From Paenibacillus glacialis (GTDB taxonomy: Bacteria > Bacillota > Bacilli > Paenibacillales > Paenibacillaceae), in NCBI RefSeq assembly GCF_001637205.1, contig NZ_LVJH01000007.1, positions 186,001-250,000 on the forward strand: a stretch of DNA of 64,000 nt, read 5' to 3'. Both the position numbers and the translations under genes were made by a program. Below are positions 9,633 to 19,030 of this stretch, in pieces. The first letter of the stretch is position 1; each line of letters opens with the position of its first letter. Under the pieces are notes generated by a model, which was not told where the DNA came from, did not search any database, and saw only the letters and a program-made list of their open reading frames with translations.

Positions 9633-9999
9633 TCGCGGAATACGTGGAGCAACAAGTGTCACACAGAATGACGAGCAAGAGATATTGCAAGAGACAGTGA
9701 CACTGCTTAAAGAAATTGTCATTCGTAATGAGATTGAGCCAGAAGATATCTGTAGTGTATGGATTACGATGACAGCTGATTTGGACGCCACTTTCCCTGC
9801 TAGAGCGATTCGTCAACTAGAAGGTTGGGACTTAGTTCCGCTCATGTGCTCGGTAGAAATACCCGTTCAGGGTAGCTTACCTCAATGCATTCGGCTCATG
9901 ATTCAGGTGAATACTGAGAAGAGTCAACGTGAAATGAAACATGTATATTTAAATGATGCACGTAAGCTAAGACCTGATCTTTCTACACCAACCAAGTAG
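9625..9999 (+). CDS. aroH: chorismate mutase, AroH type
   Basis: This 124-aa monofunctional chorismate mutase directs chorismate to prephenate for Phe and Tyr. It begins MYNRGIRGATSV, with conserved RGATSV, DLDATFPARA and the C-terminal HVYLNDARKLRPDL. The ATG at 9625 follows AAGGAGGAG and overlaps aroB; an in-frame upstream ATG inside aroB is not needed. No strong terminator follows, so some transcripts could read through into the trp leader as in the Bacillus supra-operon. Confidence 0.95.
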   Translation: MYNRGIRGATSVTQNDEQEILQETVTLLKEIVIRNEIEPEDICSVWITMTADLDATFPARAIRQLEGWDLVPLMCSVEIPVQGSLPQCIRLMIQVNTEKSQREMKHVYLNDARKLRPDLSTPTK

Positions 10000-10061
10000 A
10001 AACGGCGGTGTCGTCCTTTTTCAAGGATAGAATATTTGAACTAATACATTCATTCTGCGGG

Positions 10062-10091
10062 TTGTCAAAAGCTACTGTAATCATGTATAGT
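10062..10091 (+). promoter_or_regulatory. putative trp operon promoter
   Basis: TTGTCA (10062-10067), an 18-base spacer and TATAGT (10086-10091) precede the triplet repeats. A start near 10098 would give a leader of roughly 240 bases before trpE. The first UAG triplet lies in the -10 itself, so it would be transcribed only by readthrough from aroH. Confidence 0.65.
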
Positions 10092-10144
10092 TGAGTTAGT
10101 TGAGTAGAGCACAGTTTAGTTGAGATGAGTATAGTTGAGCAGAG
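10088..10144 (+). promoter_or_regulatory. TRAP binding site (GAG/UAG triplet array)
   Basis: Eleven GAG or TAG triplets begin at 10088, 10093, 10097, 10102, 10107, 10117, 10122, 10127, 10132, 10137 and 10142. A CAG at 10112 keeps the 5-base period. TRAP is an 11-subunit ring that binds (G/U)AG repeats separated by two or three bases. The triplets around 10103-10109 contain AGTAGAG, complementary to the 5' arm of the downstream terminator, so this segment can also act as antiterminator. Triplets are seen directly; TRAP control is inferred from Bacillus. Confidence 0.88.
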
Positions 10145-10283
10145 TCCATATGTATTTCTAATTCGGAACAGAATCACATCTGATTCTTGATCCTAATCCT
10201 TTAGCGTAAGCTATATCAGGGTTATGATCTTGGATTGAGGGATGGATTTGTGACCGGACTCTTTCATATACTTCATGACCAGT

Positions 10284-10316
10284 AAACCTCTACTTTTGTA
10301 GAGGTTTTTTTGTTTA
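10284..10316 (+). terminator. trp leader attenuator terminator
   Basis: A perfect 10-bp stem, AAACCTCTAC (10284-10293) with GTAGAGGTTT, has a TTTT loop and is followed by a T run ending about 25 bases before the trpE ATG. The CTCTAC arm can instead pair with GTAGAG in the triplet array at 10104-10109. Between array and terminator (10146-10283) I see only a minor hairpin, GAATC/GATTC, and no ORF. Confidence 0.92.
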
Positions 10317-10339
10317 TTTTAAATCAGGGAGGGATGGTC

Positions 10340-11893
10340 ATGATGACCCCCAGTTTGGAACAGGTAATCACACTTTCAAGTCAATTTAATCTTATTCCAG
10401 TGGTCAAACGTCTATTATCTGATATGGAAACGCCAATCCGTGTTTTTCAGAGGTATGCTCAGCGTGATCGTGCATTTCTACTGGAAAGTGTAGAGGGTGG
10501 GGTCCAGTGGGCTAGATATTCCTTTATTGGAACAGATCCATTTCTCATGGTATCAGGTAAACAAGGGCGAATTGTTCTTGAAAAGGATGGCGTAGAAGAG
10601 ATTATGAAGGGTAAACCGGTAGAGGAACTTAAGGCGTTATTACGTTCTTACCGTAGTCCTAAGCTAGAGGAGATGCCTCCATTTACGGGTGGTGCCATTG
10701 GATTCTTTGGTTATGATCTACTACAATATTATGAGAATTTACCAGCACACGCTGTGGATGATCTTCATATGGATGACATTCGGTTCATGTTCTGTGATTC
10801 CATTATCGTGTTCGATCATGTGAAGCAACAAATTCTATTAGTAGGGAATGTACATGTTAAGGACGGTGATACGGATCTTGATATTGCGCGAGAATATGAA
10901 GCCGTCAGTCGTAAGTTAGAGACAATCGCTGAGCAGCTACAAGAACAGGGTCCCCGTGAAAATGTGAATCGTCACAGTATCCCTCAGGATGTGGAACTTG
11001 GAGACATTAAGTCTAACATGACCAAAGAACAGTACATTTCGAACGTGGAGCAAGCGAAAGAATATATCCGAGCTGGAGACATCTTTCAGGTTGTATTGTC
11101 CCAGCGGTTTCATATAGAAACAGAAGTATCACCCCTTCATGTGTACCGTGTACTTAGAACATTAAATCCATCACCCTATATGTATTATTTGAAAATGGAT
11201 GATGAGATCATTGTTGGTACATCGCCTGAAGCACTAGTGAAGGTGAATGAAGGGCGAGTTGAGACTCGACCTATTGCTGGAACAAGACCCCGTGGATTGA
11301 GTGAAAGCGAAGATCGCGCCTTGGCTGAGGAATTAATGGCAGACGAGAAAGAACGTGCAGAGCATCTGATGCTCGTCGATCTTGGACGTAACGATCTGGG
11401 TAGAGTATCTAAATTCGGAACCGTTAAATGTGATTCATTTATGGAGATCGAAAAGTACTCTCACGTGATGCATATCGTTTCGAATGTAACAGGTACGCTC
11501 GATGAAGACAAAGATTTCTTCGATGCATTTCTATCCTGTTTACCTGCAGGAACCGTATCAGGAGCTCCTAAGCTCCGAGCAATGCAAATTATAGCAGAGT
11601 TAGAGAAGGAAGCACGTGGGGCATATGCTGGAGCTATCGGATACTTAGGTTTCTCCGGAAATATGGATTCTTGTATCACGATTCGTACATTGATATTCCG
11701 TAAAGGCAAAGCGTTTATACAAGCAGGTGCAGGAATTGTGTGGGATTCAGTTCCAGAGAAAGAGTATGATGAAACGGTTAATAAAGCAAAAGCGTTACTA
11801 AAAGCGATTCGTACGGCAGAGATCATGTTTCCGCCAACAAAGCGAGATATCGATATGATAAATCAAGATTATTTATATGAATATACACCATAA
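10340..11893 (+). CDS. trpE: anthranilate synthase component I
   Basis: TrpE makes anthranilate from chorismate, with ammonia supplied by a glutamine amidotransferase subunit. The protein (517 aa from ATG 10340) has the N-terminal anthranilate synthase domain and the C-terminal chorismate-binding domain with GTSPEALVKV, TRPIAGTRPRG, DLGRNDLGRVS and SGAPKLRAMQ. The start behind GGGAGGG is preferred over a TTG that falls in the terminator T-run. No trpG is present in the cluster, as in B. subtilis, where PabA serves both pathways. Confidence 0.96.
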   Translation: MMTPSLEQVITLSSQFNLIPVVKRLLSDMETPIRVFQRYAQRDRAFLLESVEGGVQWARYSFIGTDPFLMVSGKQGRIVLEKDGVEEIMKGKPVEELKALLRSYRSPKLEEMPPFTGGAIGFFGYDLLQYYENLPAHAVDDLHMDDIRFMFCDSIIVFDHVKQQILLVGNVHVKDGDTDLDIAREYEAVSRKLETIAEQLQEQGPRENVNRHSIPQDVELGDIKSNMTKEQYISNVEQAKEYIRAGDIFQVVLSQRFHIETEVSPLHVYRVLRTLNPSPYMYYLKMDDEIIVGTSPEALVKVNEGRVETRPIAGTRPRGLSESEDRALAEELMADEKERAEHLMLVDLGRNDLGRVSKFGTVKCDSFMEIEKYSHVMHIVSNVTGTLDEDKDFFDAFLSCLPAGTVSGAPKLRAMQIIAELEKEARGAYAGAIGYLGFSGNMDSCITIRTLIFRKGKAFIQAGAGIVWDSVPEKEYDETVNKAKALLKAIRTAEIMFPPTKRDIDMINQDYLYEYTP

Positions 11894-11899
11894 GATCGT

Positions 11900-12067
11900 G
11901 TTCAAAAAGTTGGATTTTCAGCACCAAGAAGATTGGATGAAGCAAGGGAGTGAGGAGCGTAGCGTAGGCAGTACCTACGTGAGCACCGGAAGGACCGGCT
12001 GAATTCAATCTTCGATGTCGAATAAGCTTCTTGGTATACTTCGTGATCAAAATATGACTTTTTGAAC
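11900..12067 (+). mobile_element. MITE-like palindromic element between trpE and trpD
   Basis: A 168-bp non-coding insert is bounded by perfect 11-bp terminal inverted repeats, GTTCAAAAAGT and ACTTTTTGAAC. A second inner inverted pair (CACCAAGAAG / CTTCTTGGT) and a central GTAGG-N5-CCTAC hairpin make the whole unit foldable. There is no transposase gene. I recall similar elements scattered in Paenibacillus genomes, but I could not check copy number. No second copy is seen in this window. It lies where B. subtilis trpE and trpD are nearly contiguous. Confidence 0.72.
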
Positions 12068-12117
12068 AACCTCTAAAAGTGTTCGAGTATTGGATAGGGG
12101 TTTAGAGAGCTGAACCC

Positions 12118-13221
12118 ATGCAAATGAATATAATGGAGATGAGCATAGTGGAGAATAGTGTAGAAAAGTTGAGTAACGAATTGAATCAAACAGATATGAT
12201 TCAATCTAGCCTATCTAATCTGATCTTAGGTAATGATCTTTCAAGAGTGGAAGCGCGTCAGGTTATGCAGAGCATCATGGATGGAACAACAACACAGGCT
12301 CAGATCGGTGGATTATTAACTGCACTTCGGATCAAAGGTGAGACCGTTGAAGAGATCACTGGTTTTGCTGAAGCAATGCGAGGATCAGGCACTCGAATGT
12401 TGACGGAAAGTGCTCACTTGCTGGACACATGTGGTACAGGTGGATCAGGAATACACAAATTCAATATATCGACAACCTCTGCCATTATTTCATCATCTGT
12501 TTCTGTACGTGTAGCTAAGCATGGTAATCGCTCAGCGTCCGGTCGTGCAGGAAGTGCAGATGTATTAGAAGCACTTGGAGTGAACATTAACATTACAGCT
12601 GAACAAGCGAAACGTTGTTTGGATGAGATCGGGATTTGTTTCTTGTTCGCTCAAATTTACCACCCATCTATGCGACATGCAGCAGCACCACGTAAAGAAC
12701 TTGGTGTGCGAACAGTCTTTAACATGCTAGGACCACTAACGAATCCTGCTGGAGCTGACCGTCAGCTCCTAGGCGTCTATGATCGAAAGATGACGGAGAC
12801 GATTGCACATGTTCTGAAGGAGCTGGGACTGAAGCGTGCTTTGGTCGTCTCAAGCTTAGATGGATTAGACGAGATTAGTATCTCTGCACCAACGCAAGTG
12901 TCTGAATTACGTGGAGGTCAAGTAACGACTTATGAAATCAATCCACATGATTTAGGACTTGAGATGCATCCTCTAGAGAAAGTACTAGGTGGCGATGCAG
13001 CAGAGAACGCCCGAATCATACAGGCTGTTCTACAAGGAGAGAAGAGTCCGTATCGTGATGTTGTATTAGCTAATGCGGGTGCTTGTATTTATGTATCTGG
13101 ACTTTCTGATAGTATCTTAGAAGGCGTGAAACTTGCGGCAGACGCTATAGATAACGGTAATGCGTACGCTAAATTAAATCAATTAATTCAAATGACAGGA
13201 GAAGAGTCCTATGTATCTTGA
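12118..13221 (+). CDS. trpD: anthranilate phosphoribosyltransferase
   Basis: TrpD joins anthranilate to PRPP. The PRPP-binding motif LLDTCGTGGSG lies near residue 100, followed by KHGNRSASGRAGSADVLEALG. The conserved AAPRKELGVRTVFNMLGPLTNPA is complete. The frame gives 367 aa, with about 30 extra N-terminal residues. Several in-frame starts (12118, 12124, 12133, 12139, and GTG 12148) exist and the choice is uncertain. It lies 50 bases after the palindromic element and overlaps trpC by 11 bases. Confidence 0.94.
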   Translation: MQMNIMEMSIVENSVEKLSNELNQTDMIQSSLSNLILGNDLSRVEARQVMQSIMDGTTTQAQIGGLLTALRIKGETVEEITGFAEAMRGSGTRMLTESAHLLDTCGTGGSGIHKFNISTTSAIISSSVSVRVAKHGNRSASGRAGSADVLEALGVNINITAEQAKRCLDEIGICFLFAQIYHPSMRHAAAPRKELGVRTVFNMLGPLTNPAGADRQLLGVYDRKMTETIAHVLKELGLKRALVVSSLDGLDEISISAPTQVSELRGGQVTTYEINPHDLGLEMHPLEKVLGGDAAENARIIQAVLQGEKSPYRDVVLANAGACIYVSGLSDSILEGVKLAADAIDNGNAYAKLNQLIQMTGEESYVS

Positions 13222-14020
13222 TAAAATCGTAGCAACCAAGGTAAAAGAGGTAGAGGAACTTGCAAAGAACTTTGATTTATCAACAACAGAACGAATCATT
13301 GCTAACTTACCTCCGACTAGAGGGTTTCTAAGAGCAGTATCCTCAGATCGCCATAGAGATATGGGATTAATTGCGGAGGTCAAGAAAGCTTCGCCATCCA
13401 AAGGGTTAATTCGTCCGGATTTCAATCCTGTAGAGATCGCACTTGCGTATGAACAAGCTGGAGCCGATTGTCTGTCTGTATTGACTGATGTGGATTATTT
13501 CCAGGGTAGCGGTGAATACTTAAAAGCCGTCCAAGCGGCAGTGAACCTCCCTCTTCTTCGCAAAGATTTCATTATAGATGAACGTCAAATCTATGAGGCT
13601 CGATTGTTAGGAGCTGACGCTGTACTTCTGATTGCGAGCATATTAGAGCCTGCACAAATATCATCATTCATTAAGGCAGCTTCATCAATTGGACTAGATG
13701 CGTTAATTGAAGTTCACAATGCGGGAGAGCTTGAGGATGTATTACATTTAGATCAGGCATCGTTAATAGGGATTAACAATCGTAATTTGCATACGTTTGA
13801 GACATCGTTAGAGACAACTGCTAAACTTATTCAAATGATTCCAGCAGGAATTACGATCATTAGTGAGAGTGGTATTGCCAGCACCGAAGATATGTCGTTC
13901 CTTAAGCAAGCAAGTGCAGATGGTGTACTCATTGGCGAATACTTCATGCGCCAAAAGGATGTTGGTGTGGCTGTAAACGAGCTGATGGGACCTCTTCATG
14001 AACTTAAAGGAAAATTATAG
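13211..14020 (+). CDS. trpC: indole-3-glycerol phosphate synthase
   Basis: This 269-aa TIM-barrel enzyme closes the indole ring from CdRP. The motif EVKKASPSKGLIRPDFNP, the SVLTDVDYFQGS segment, LRKDFIIDERQIYEAR and the GINNRNLHTFE and ISESGI phosphate-loop motifs are all present. The ATG follows AGGAGAAG and lies within the end of trpD, implying translational coupling. Unlike the E. coli enzyme it is not fused to TrpF, which is the next gene. Confidence 0.96.
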   Translation: MYLDKIVATKVKEVEELAKNFDLSTTERIIANLPPTRGFLRAVSSDRHRDMGLIAEVKKASPSKGLIRPDFNPVEIALAYEQAGADCLSVLTDVDYFQGSGEYLKAVQAAVNLPLLRKDFIIDERQIYEARLLGADAVLLIASILEPAQISSFIKAASSIGLDALIEVHNAGELEDVLHLDQASLIGINNRNLHTFETSLETTAKLIQMIPAGITIISESGIASTEDMSFLKQASADGVLIGEYFMRQKDVGVAVNELMGPLHELKGKL

Positions 14021-14021
14021 A

Positions 14022-14708
14022 ATGAAAAATACTGTCGTAAAAATCTGTGGACTTCAGGACGTTGAAGTGCTAAAATCTATGTTAAACTTACCGGTGGATT
14101 ATATCGGATTCGTATTTGCTAAAAGTCGTAGACAAGTGACAGCGGAGGGTGCAAATATACTTTTACAACAGCTTCAGGCTTGGCAACATGAGACTCGTCC
14201 AGAGAGTGTAGGCGTATTTGTGAATCCAGATATGTCGTTATTATCTTACGTAATGGAACATGCTCGACTTGATGTCATTCAGTTGCATGGACAAGAAGAT
14301 GCTGTGTTCTGTGAAGAAGTGAAGCGTAAGTTCGGGGTGAAGGTATTTAAAGCTATTTCGGTGCATAGCAAGGGAACCGAGAATGTTTCAGACGCGATGG
14401 AACAACAAGTGATTTCAAAAGATTATATCGGTGTTATTGATGCCTTGTTACTGGACACGTTCGACCCTGTTTATGGGGGTGGTTCTGGGCAGACCTTTGC
14501 GTGGGAGCGAATTCCACACTATCAAGAGTGGAGTCATGAACACAACATTCCACTTTTCGTGGCAGGTGGCCTTGAACCCAATAATGTTGGTGAATTGATT
14601 ACGAAATATCATCCTTATGGGGTAGATGTTTCAAGCGGCGTAGAATCTAATGGCTTGAAAGATATAGAGAAAGTTAAAGCTTTTATCGAAAGGGTGAAAC
14701 AGATATGA
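14022..14708 (+). CDS. trpF: phosphoribosylanthranilate isomerase
   Basis: TrpF isomerises PRA to CdRP. The start [10 protein letters not shown] contains the catalytic cysteine region, and [17 protein letters not shown] residues ([21 protein letters not shown]) carry the catalytic aspartate. The C-terminal [13 protein letters not shown] and GVDVSSGVE bind phosphate. I chose ATG 14022 behind AAAGGA rather than an ATG inside trpC, giving 228 aa. The stop overlaps the trpB ATG by four bases. Confidence 0.95.
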   Translation: MKNTVVKICGLQDVEVLKSMLNLPVDYIGFVFAKSRRQVTAEGANILLQQLQAWQHETRPESVGVFVNPDMSLLSYVMEHARLDVIQLHGQEDAVFCEEVKRKFGVKVFKAISVHSKGTENVSDAMEQQVISKDYIGVIDALLLDTFDPVYGGGSGQTFAWERIPHYQEWSHEHNIPLFVAGGLEPNNVGELITKYHPYGVDVSSGVESNGLKDIEKVKAFIERVKQI

Positions 14709-15901
14709 CGCAAATGCCAGATCAGAATGGCCGTTTCGGTCTATTCGGGGGTCGTTTCGTACCAGAAACATTAATGAACGCACTGATAGAATTAGAGGAT
14801 TCTTATAAACAAAATACAGCAGATCCAAGTTTCCAAGAGGAAATAGATTATTTGTTGAAGCGATATTCAGGTCGTGAGACACCACTATATTATGCGGAGC
14901 GACTCAGCCAACATTTGGGTGAAGCGAAGATTTATTTGAAACGTGAAGATTTAAACCATACAGGAGCTCACAAAATCAATAATGCGATCGCTCAAGGTCT
15001 TCTTGCTAAACGTATGGGTAAGAAGAAGGTCATCGCTGAGACGGGAGCGGGACAGCACGGCGTAGCTACAGCTACAGTTGCTGCACTTCTTGGCATGGAA
15101 TGTAAGGTGTTCATGGGTGAAGAAGATACGAAACGCCAAGCGTTGAACGTCTTCCGTATGAAGTTACTCGGTGCAGAAGTAATTCCAGTCATTTCAGGTT
15201 CACGCACGCTGAAGGATGCAGGTAATGAAGCCCTTCGATACTGGGTTAGTAATGTAGATGATACGTTCTATATTCTAGGTTCTGCTGTAGGACCACATCC
15301 ATACCCTATGATGGTCCGTAACTTCCAAAGAGTGATCGGAGATGAGACGAGACGCCAAATTCTTGAAACTGAAGGTCGTCTTCCAAACATACTTGTAGCC
15401 CCTGTTGGTGGTGGTAGTAATGCAATTGGGATGTTCTATCCTTTCATCGAAGATAAGGAAGTTGCTATGGTTGGCGTGGAAGCAGCAGGAAAAGGTGTTG
15501 ATACGGATTTCCATGCGGCCACGATGAGTAAGGGAACACATGGTGTGTTCCAAGGATCTATGAGTTATCTTTTGCAAGATCAACATGGTCAGGTACAAGA
15601 AGCTCATTCCATATCTGCAGGGCTTGATTACCCAGGTGTTGGACCAGAGCACTCCTACCTTAAGGATATTGAACGTGTTAAATATGTTCCGATCACCGAT
15701 CAAGAAGCACTTGATGCACTACAGTTACTCTGTCGGACGGAAGGGATCATCCCTGCACTTGAATCGGCGCATGCTGTAGCTGAGGTTATTAAGATAGCTC
15801 CTAAGCTAACAAAGGATGATATAGTAGTTATTTGCTTATCTGGTCGTGGAGACAAAGACGTTGAATCCATCATGGCATACACAGGGGGTGTTCAGTCATG
15901 A
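14705..15901 (+). CDS. trpB: tryptophan synthase beta chain
   Basis: This 398-aa PLP enzyme condenses indole with serine. The PLP lysine is in [15 protein letters not shown] near residue 87. The catalytic glutamate segment [13 protein letters not shown] and the phosphate-binding [12 protein letters not shown] are intact, as is the C-terminal LSGRGDKDV. It overlaps trpF and trpA by four bases each. The product forms the alpha2-beta2 complex with TrpA. Confidence 0.97.
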   Translation: MTQMPDQNGRFGLFGGRFVPETLMNALIELEDSYKQNTADPSFQEEIDYLLKRYSGRETPLYYAERLSQHLGEAKIYLKREDLNHTGAHKINNAIAQGLLAKRMGKKKVIAETGAGQHGVATATVAALLGMECKVFMGEEDTKRQALNVFRMKLLGAEVIPVISGSRTLKDAGNEALRYWVSNVDDTFYILGSAVGPHPYPMMVRNFQRVIGDETRRQILETEGRLPNILVAPVGGGSNAIGMFYPFIEDKEVAMVGVEAAGKGVDTDFHAATMSKGTHGVFQGSMSYLLQDQHGQVQEAHSISAGLDYPGVGPEHSYLKDIERVKYVPITDQEALDALQLLCRTEGIIPALESAHAVAEVIKIAPKLTKDDIVVICLSGRGDKDVESIMAYTGGVQS

Positions 15902-16704
15902 ATTTAATGGATCAGACATTTGAAGTGTTGAAGAGTCAGAATCGTACCGCGCTCATTCCATTTTTGACAGTAGGAGATCCAGATATTGAGACGACGGTAG
16001 AAATCATAGTACAATTAGAGGCAGCTGGCGCAGATATACTTGAGTTAGGTGTACCATATTCCGATCCACTAGCGGATGGGCCAGTTATTCAACGGGCATC
16101 TCAACGGGCATTAAAGCATGGAGTTACGATTCGTACGTGTATGGAAACGGCCGTAAAAGCTCGTGAGTCAGGCGTCCAAATGCCTTTTATTCTATTCACG
16201 TATTTCAATCCAGTGTTACAGATGGGGCTGGATCTTTTCTTTAAAGAAGTTCAGACTCATGAAATAAGTGGACTCATTATCCCTGATCTTCCAATAGAAG
16301 AATCTGGAGATATACGCCGGCGTGCCGAAGAAGCGGGAGTAAGTCTTATTCCATTGGTGGCACCAACTTCGAATGAACGAATTGAGAAGATTGTAAGTAA
16401 TGCAAGCGGATTTGTGTATTGTGTATCTTCCTTAGGCGTAACAGGGGAACGTTCCACCTTTCACCAAGGGGTTGAAGAATTTATTCAAACCGTTAAGAAG
16501 TATACAAACATTCCTGTTGCCGTTGGGTTCGGCATTTCTACACATGAACAGGTGACGCACTTCTCACAAATATGTGATGGTGTAGTTGTCGGCAGTGCCA
16601 TTGTTCGTGAGATTGAATCCGCGATTCCTTTATTAAATGATGCTAATACTAGACAAGAGGGACTATTACAAATTCGTGAGTTTGTGGCACAATTAAAAGC
16701 ATAA
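15898..16704 (+). CDS. trpA: tryptophan synthase alpha chain
   Basis: This 268-aa TIM-barrel subunit cleaves indole-3-glycerol phosphate and channels indole to Trp[12 protein letters not shown] near the N terminus holds the catalytic Glu/Asp region with [18 protein letters not shown]. The phosphate loop VGFGIS and VVVGSAIV close the barrel. It overlaps trpB by four bases and is the last trp gene, followed after 27 bases by hisC. Confidence 0.97.
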   Translation: MNLMDQTFEVLKSQNRTALIPFLTVGDPDIETTVEIIVQLEAAGADILELGVPYSDPLADGPVIQRASQRALKHGVTIRTCMETAVKARESGVQMPFILFTYFNPVLQMGLDLFFKEVQTHEISGLIIPDLPIEESGDIRRRAEEAGVSLIPLVAPTSNERIEKIVSNASGFVYCVSSLGVTGERSTFHQGVEEFIQTVKKYTNIPVAVGFGISTHEQVTHFSQICDGVVVGSAIVREIESAIPLLNDANTRQEGLLQIREFVAQLKA

Positions 16705-16731
16705 ATAAATAGAAAGCGAGTGGATATTATT

Positions 16732-17829
16732 ATGCAACCTAAATCCCAAATTGTTAACCTACCGGTATATCAACCGGGAAAACCAACGGAAGAAGTAAAA
16801 CGAGAATTTGGATTAACTGAAGTCATTAAGCTAGCTTCTAATGAGAATCCCTATGGGGCATCTCCTCGCATTAAAGATGCGGTTCTTTCTGAACTTGAGA
16901 ATATTAGTATTTATCCAGATGGTAGTGCTGCAAATTTGACGACGGCATTAAGTCATCATTTAGGTGTGAATAGTAAGCAGATCATTTTTGGATGTGGATC
17001 GGATGAAGTGATTGCAATGATTACTCGAGCATTTTTTGTTCCAGGTGACGAGACGATCATGGCTGATCAGACGTTCTCAGTGTATAAGAGTAACGCGGAC
17101 ATAGAAGGTGCGCTAAGCATCGAAGTGCCACTAAAGAATGGAATCCATGACCTAGATGCAATGTTGGCTGCTATCACTGAGCGTACTAAGATAGTATGGG
17201 TATGTAATCCGAACAATCCAACAGGAACTATCGTATCGGAAAATGCGTTAGTTTCTTTCTTAGATGCTGTTCCTTCACATGTATTGGTTGTGCTTGATGA
17301 GGCTTATTGTGAATTTGTAACAGACCCATCTTATACGGATGGCATAACATTGCTAAGCAAATACCCTAATATAGTCGTTCTACGTACATTCTCCAAAATA
17401 TATGGTCTAGCTTCTCTACGTATTGGTTATGGCGTAGGAAGTGCTGAAGTGATCAAATTAATTAATCAAGTTCGTGAGCCATTTAATACGTCACGGCTCG
17501 CACAAGTTGCCGCAATTGCTGCACTGGAAGATCAAGCGTTTGTAGATCAATGCCGTACGCTGAATGCACAAGGAATCGTGTATTTACAAGCAGAATTTGA
17601 CCGTATAGGATTGTCCTATTTGCCTGCACATGGGAATTTCATTATGGTTGATGTTCGCAAGCCATCAGGTGACATATTTCAAGCGTTGTTACGAAAAGGT
17701 ATAATTATCCGCGCTGGGCATCAGCGGTACCCGAGCTATATCAGAGTGAGTGTTGGTACACCAGAACAAAATAAGGTATTCATACAATCACTAGAAGAAG
17801 TGCTTCATCAAATATCAGCTCAAGTGTAA
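16732..17829 (+). CDS. hisC: histidinol-phosphate / aromatic aminotransferase
   Basis: This 365-aa class I/II PLP aminotransferase transaminates imidazole acetol phosphate in histidine synthesis. In Bacillus, the HisC in this same position also transaminates aromatic keto acids. Motifs include KLASNENPYG, CNPNNPTGT, VLDEAYCEF and the PLP lysine in RTFSKIYGLASLRIG. The ATG at 16732 is preferred over a GTG at 16720. The trpA-hisC-tyrA order points to a role in Phe and Tyr synthesis too. Confidence 0.94.
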   Translation: MQPKSQIVNLPVYQPGKPTEEVKREFGLTEVIKLASNENPYGASPRIKDAVLSELENISIYPDGSAANLTTALSHHLGVNSKQIIFGCGSDEVIAMITRAFFVPGDETIMADQTFSVYKSNADIEGALSIEVPLKNGIHDLDAMLAAITERTKIVWVCNPNNPTGTIVSENALVSFLDAVPSHVLVVLDEAYCEFVTDPSYTDGITLLSKYPNIVVLRTFSKIYGLASLRIGYGVGSAEVIKLINQVREPFNTSRLAQVAAIAALEDQAFVDQCRTLNAQGIVYLQAEFDRIGLSYLPAHGNFIMVDVRKPSGDIFQALLRKGIIIRAGHQRYPSYIRVSVGTPEQNKVFIQSLEEVLHQISAQV

Positions 17830-17860
17830 ATAATAAATTTAAGAATAGAAATGAGATATC

Positions 17861-18958
17861 ATGAACACAACAAAAATTGCTATCTTTGGAGTAGGTTTAA
17901 TCGGGGGTTCATTGGCACTATGCTTTAAAGATAAGCCTGGAATCAGGGTGGTGGGTCATGCCCACCGCCCTGATTTAATGGATAAATACATCAGTAGAGA
18001 AGTTGTGGACAATGCTACACTCTCGATAGAAGAAGCGGCATGTGATGCTGATTTTATTTTTCTGTGTGTACCTGTGGGCAAATTAGAAGAATATTTAGAA
18101 AAATTAAGTGCGTTGCCATTGAAAAAGGGTTGTATTATTACGGATGTGGGAAGTACCAAAGCAAGCATATCTGAAGCAGCTGATGCATTAAAACTGAAAG
18201 ATGTTTATTTCATTGGTGGACATCCTATGGCTGGATCAGAACGATCGGGTGTAGAAGCGGCTTCAGTTCTACTATTCGAGAATGCTTATTATGTATTATG
18301 TCCTTCATCACATGTTCCAGATGAGGCAGTAGGCTCCCTAGAACGCCTATTATCTTTTACGCGTGCTCAAATTGTAAAGGTTGAGCCAAGGCTTCACGAC
18401 GAGATCGTAGGTGCGATTAGCCATTTACCGCATGTTATCGCCGTAGCATTGGTTAACCAAGTCTGTAACTATAATGAATCCAATTCGTTATACCGAAGGT
18501 TGGCAGCGGGAGGATTTAGAGACATTACACGTATCGCATCTAGCGACCCTGTGATATGGCGGGACATTCTTCTGAATAACAATGAAGTCATGCTTCGATT
18601 GCTTCGAGATTGGAACTTGGGTATTTCATCTTTTATTGAAATGCTTACGACCAGCAATGGACAGGGGATAGAAGAAGCTTTTCAGAAAGCCAATGCGTTC
18701 CGTAATGAACTTCCAGAAGGCCGCAAAGGAATGATTGCGCCTTTATTTGATCTGTATTTGAATGTACCAGATCATCCCGGCATTATTGGTAAGATTGCTA
18801 CTGAGCTTGGTGCAGACCAGATCAATCTTAGTAATATTCAAATTATTGAGAGCAGAGAAGATGTTCCAGGTGTAATGCGCCTTTCATTCCGTCAGGAAGA
18901 GGATATGGAACGGGCAAGAATCGTGCTGCAAGAGTTACAATATACTGTATTTATGTAA
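17861..18958 (+). CDS. tyrA: prephenate dehydrogenase with ACT domain
   Basis: TyrA oxidatively decarboxylates prephenate to 4-hydroxyphenylpyruvate with NAD. It has an N-terminal Rossmann motif FGVGLIGGSLA, the catalytic segment GGHPMAGSERSGVEAA and ISHLPHVIA. The C-terminal ACT domain (from about residue 293, NVPDHPGIIGKIATELG) probably senses tyrosine. At 365 aa it has the usual length for Bacillus-type TyrA. In B. subtilis aroE (EPSP synthase) follows; here the operon ends and a gene-free region follows. Confidence 0.95.
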   Translation: MNTTKIAIFGVGLIGGSLALCFKDKPGIRVVGHAHRPDLMDKYISREVVDNATLSIEEAACDADFIFLCVPVGKLEEYLEKLSALPLKKGCIITDVGSTKASISEAADALKLKDVYFIGGHPMAGSERSGVEAASVLLFENAYYVLCPSSHVPDEAVGSLERLLSFTRAQIVKVEPRLHDEIVGAISHLPHVIAVALVNQVCNYNESNSLYRRLAAGGFRDITRIASSDPVIWRDILLNNNEVMLRLLRDWNLGISSFIEMLTTSNGQGIEEAFQKANAFRNELPEGRKGMIAPLFDLYLNVPDHPGIIGKIATELGADQINLSNIQIIESREDVPGVMRLSFRQEEDMERARIVLQELQYTVFM

Positions 18959-18995
18959 TTTATAAAAATGGTTAGATTAACTTTTAAAACAATTA

Positions 18996-19024
18996 TTGAC
19001 ATATGTAAACGGATACATTACAAT
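18996..19024 (+). promoter_or_regulatory. strong sigma-A promoter with no ORF behind it
   Basis: Consensus TTGACA (18996-19001), a 17-base spacer and TACAAT (19019-19024). It is followed not by a gene but by a terminator about 60-90 bases later, so it most likely drives a small RNA. Confidence 0.82.
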
Positions 19025-19030
19025 GAACTT

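Noticed and set aside
9459..9791. Minus-strand 110-codon frame across the aroB-aroH junction
   Set aside because: It overlaps two well-supported coding regions and has no recognisable motif.
10310..10339. TTG start for trpE at 10310
   Set aside because: It lies in the T-run of the attenuator terminator; the ATG at 10340 has a proper GGGAGGG site.
15275..15703. Minus-strand 142-codon frame opposite trpB
   Set aside because: It lies entirely within trpB, whose motifs and codon pattern are clear; it is a shadow frame.
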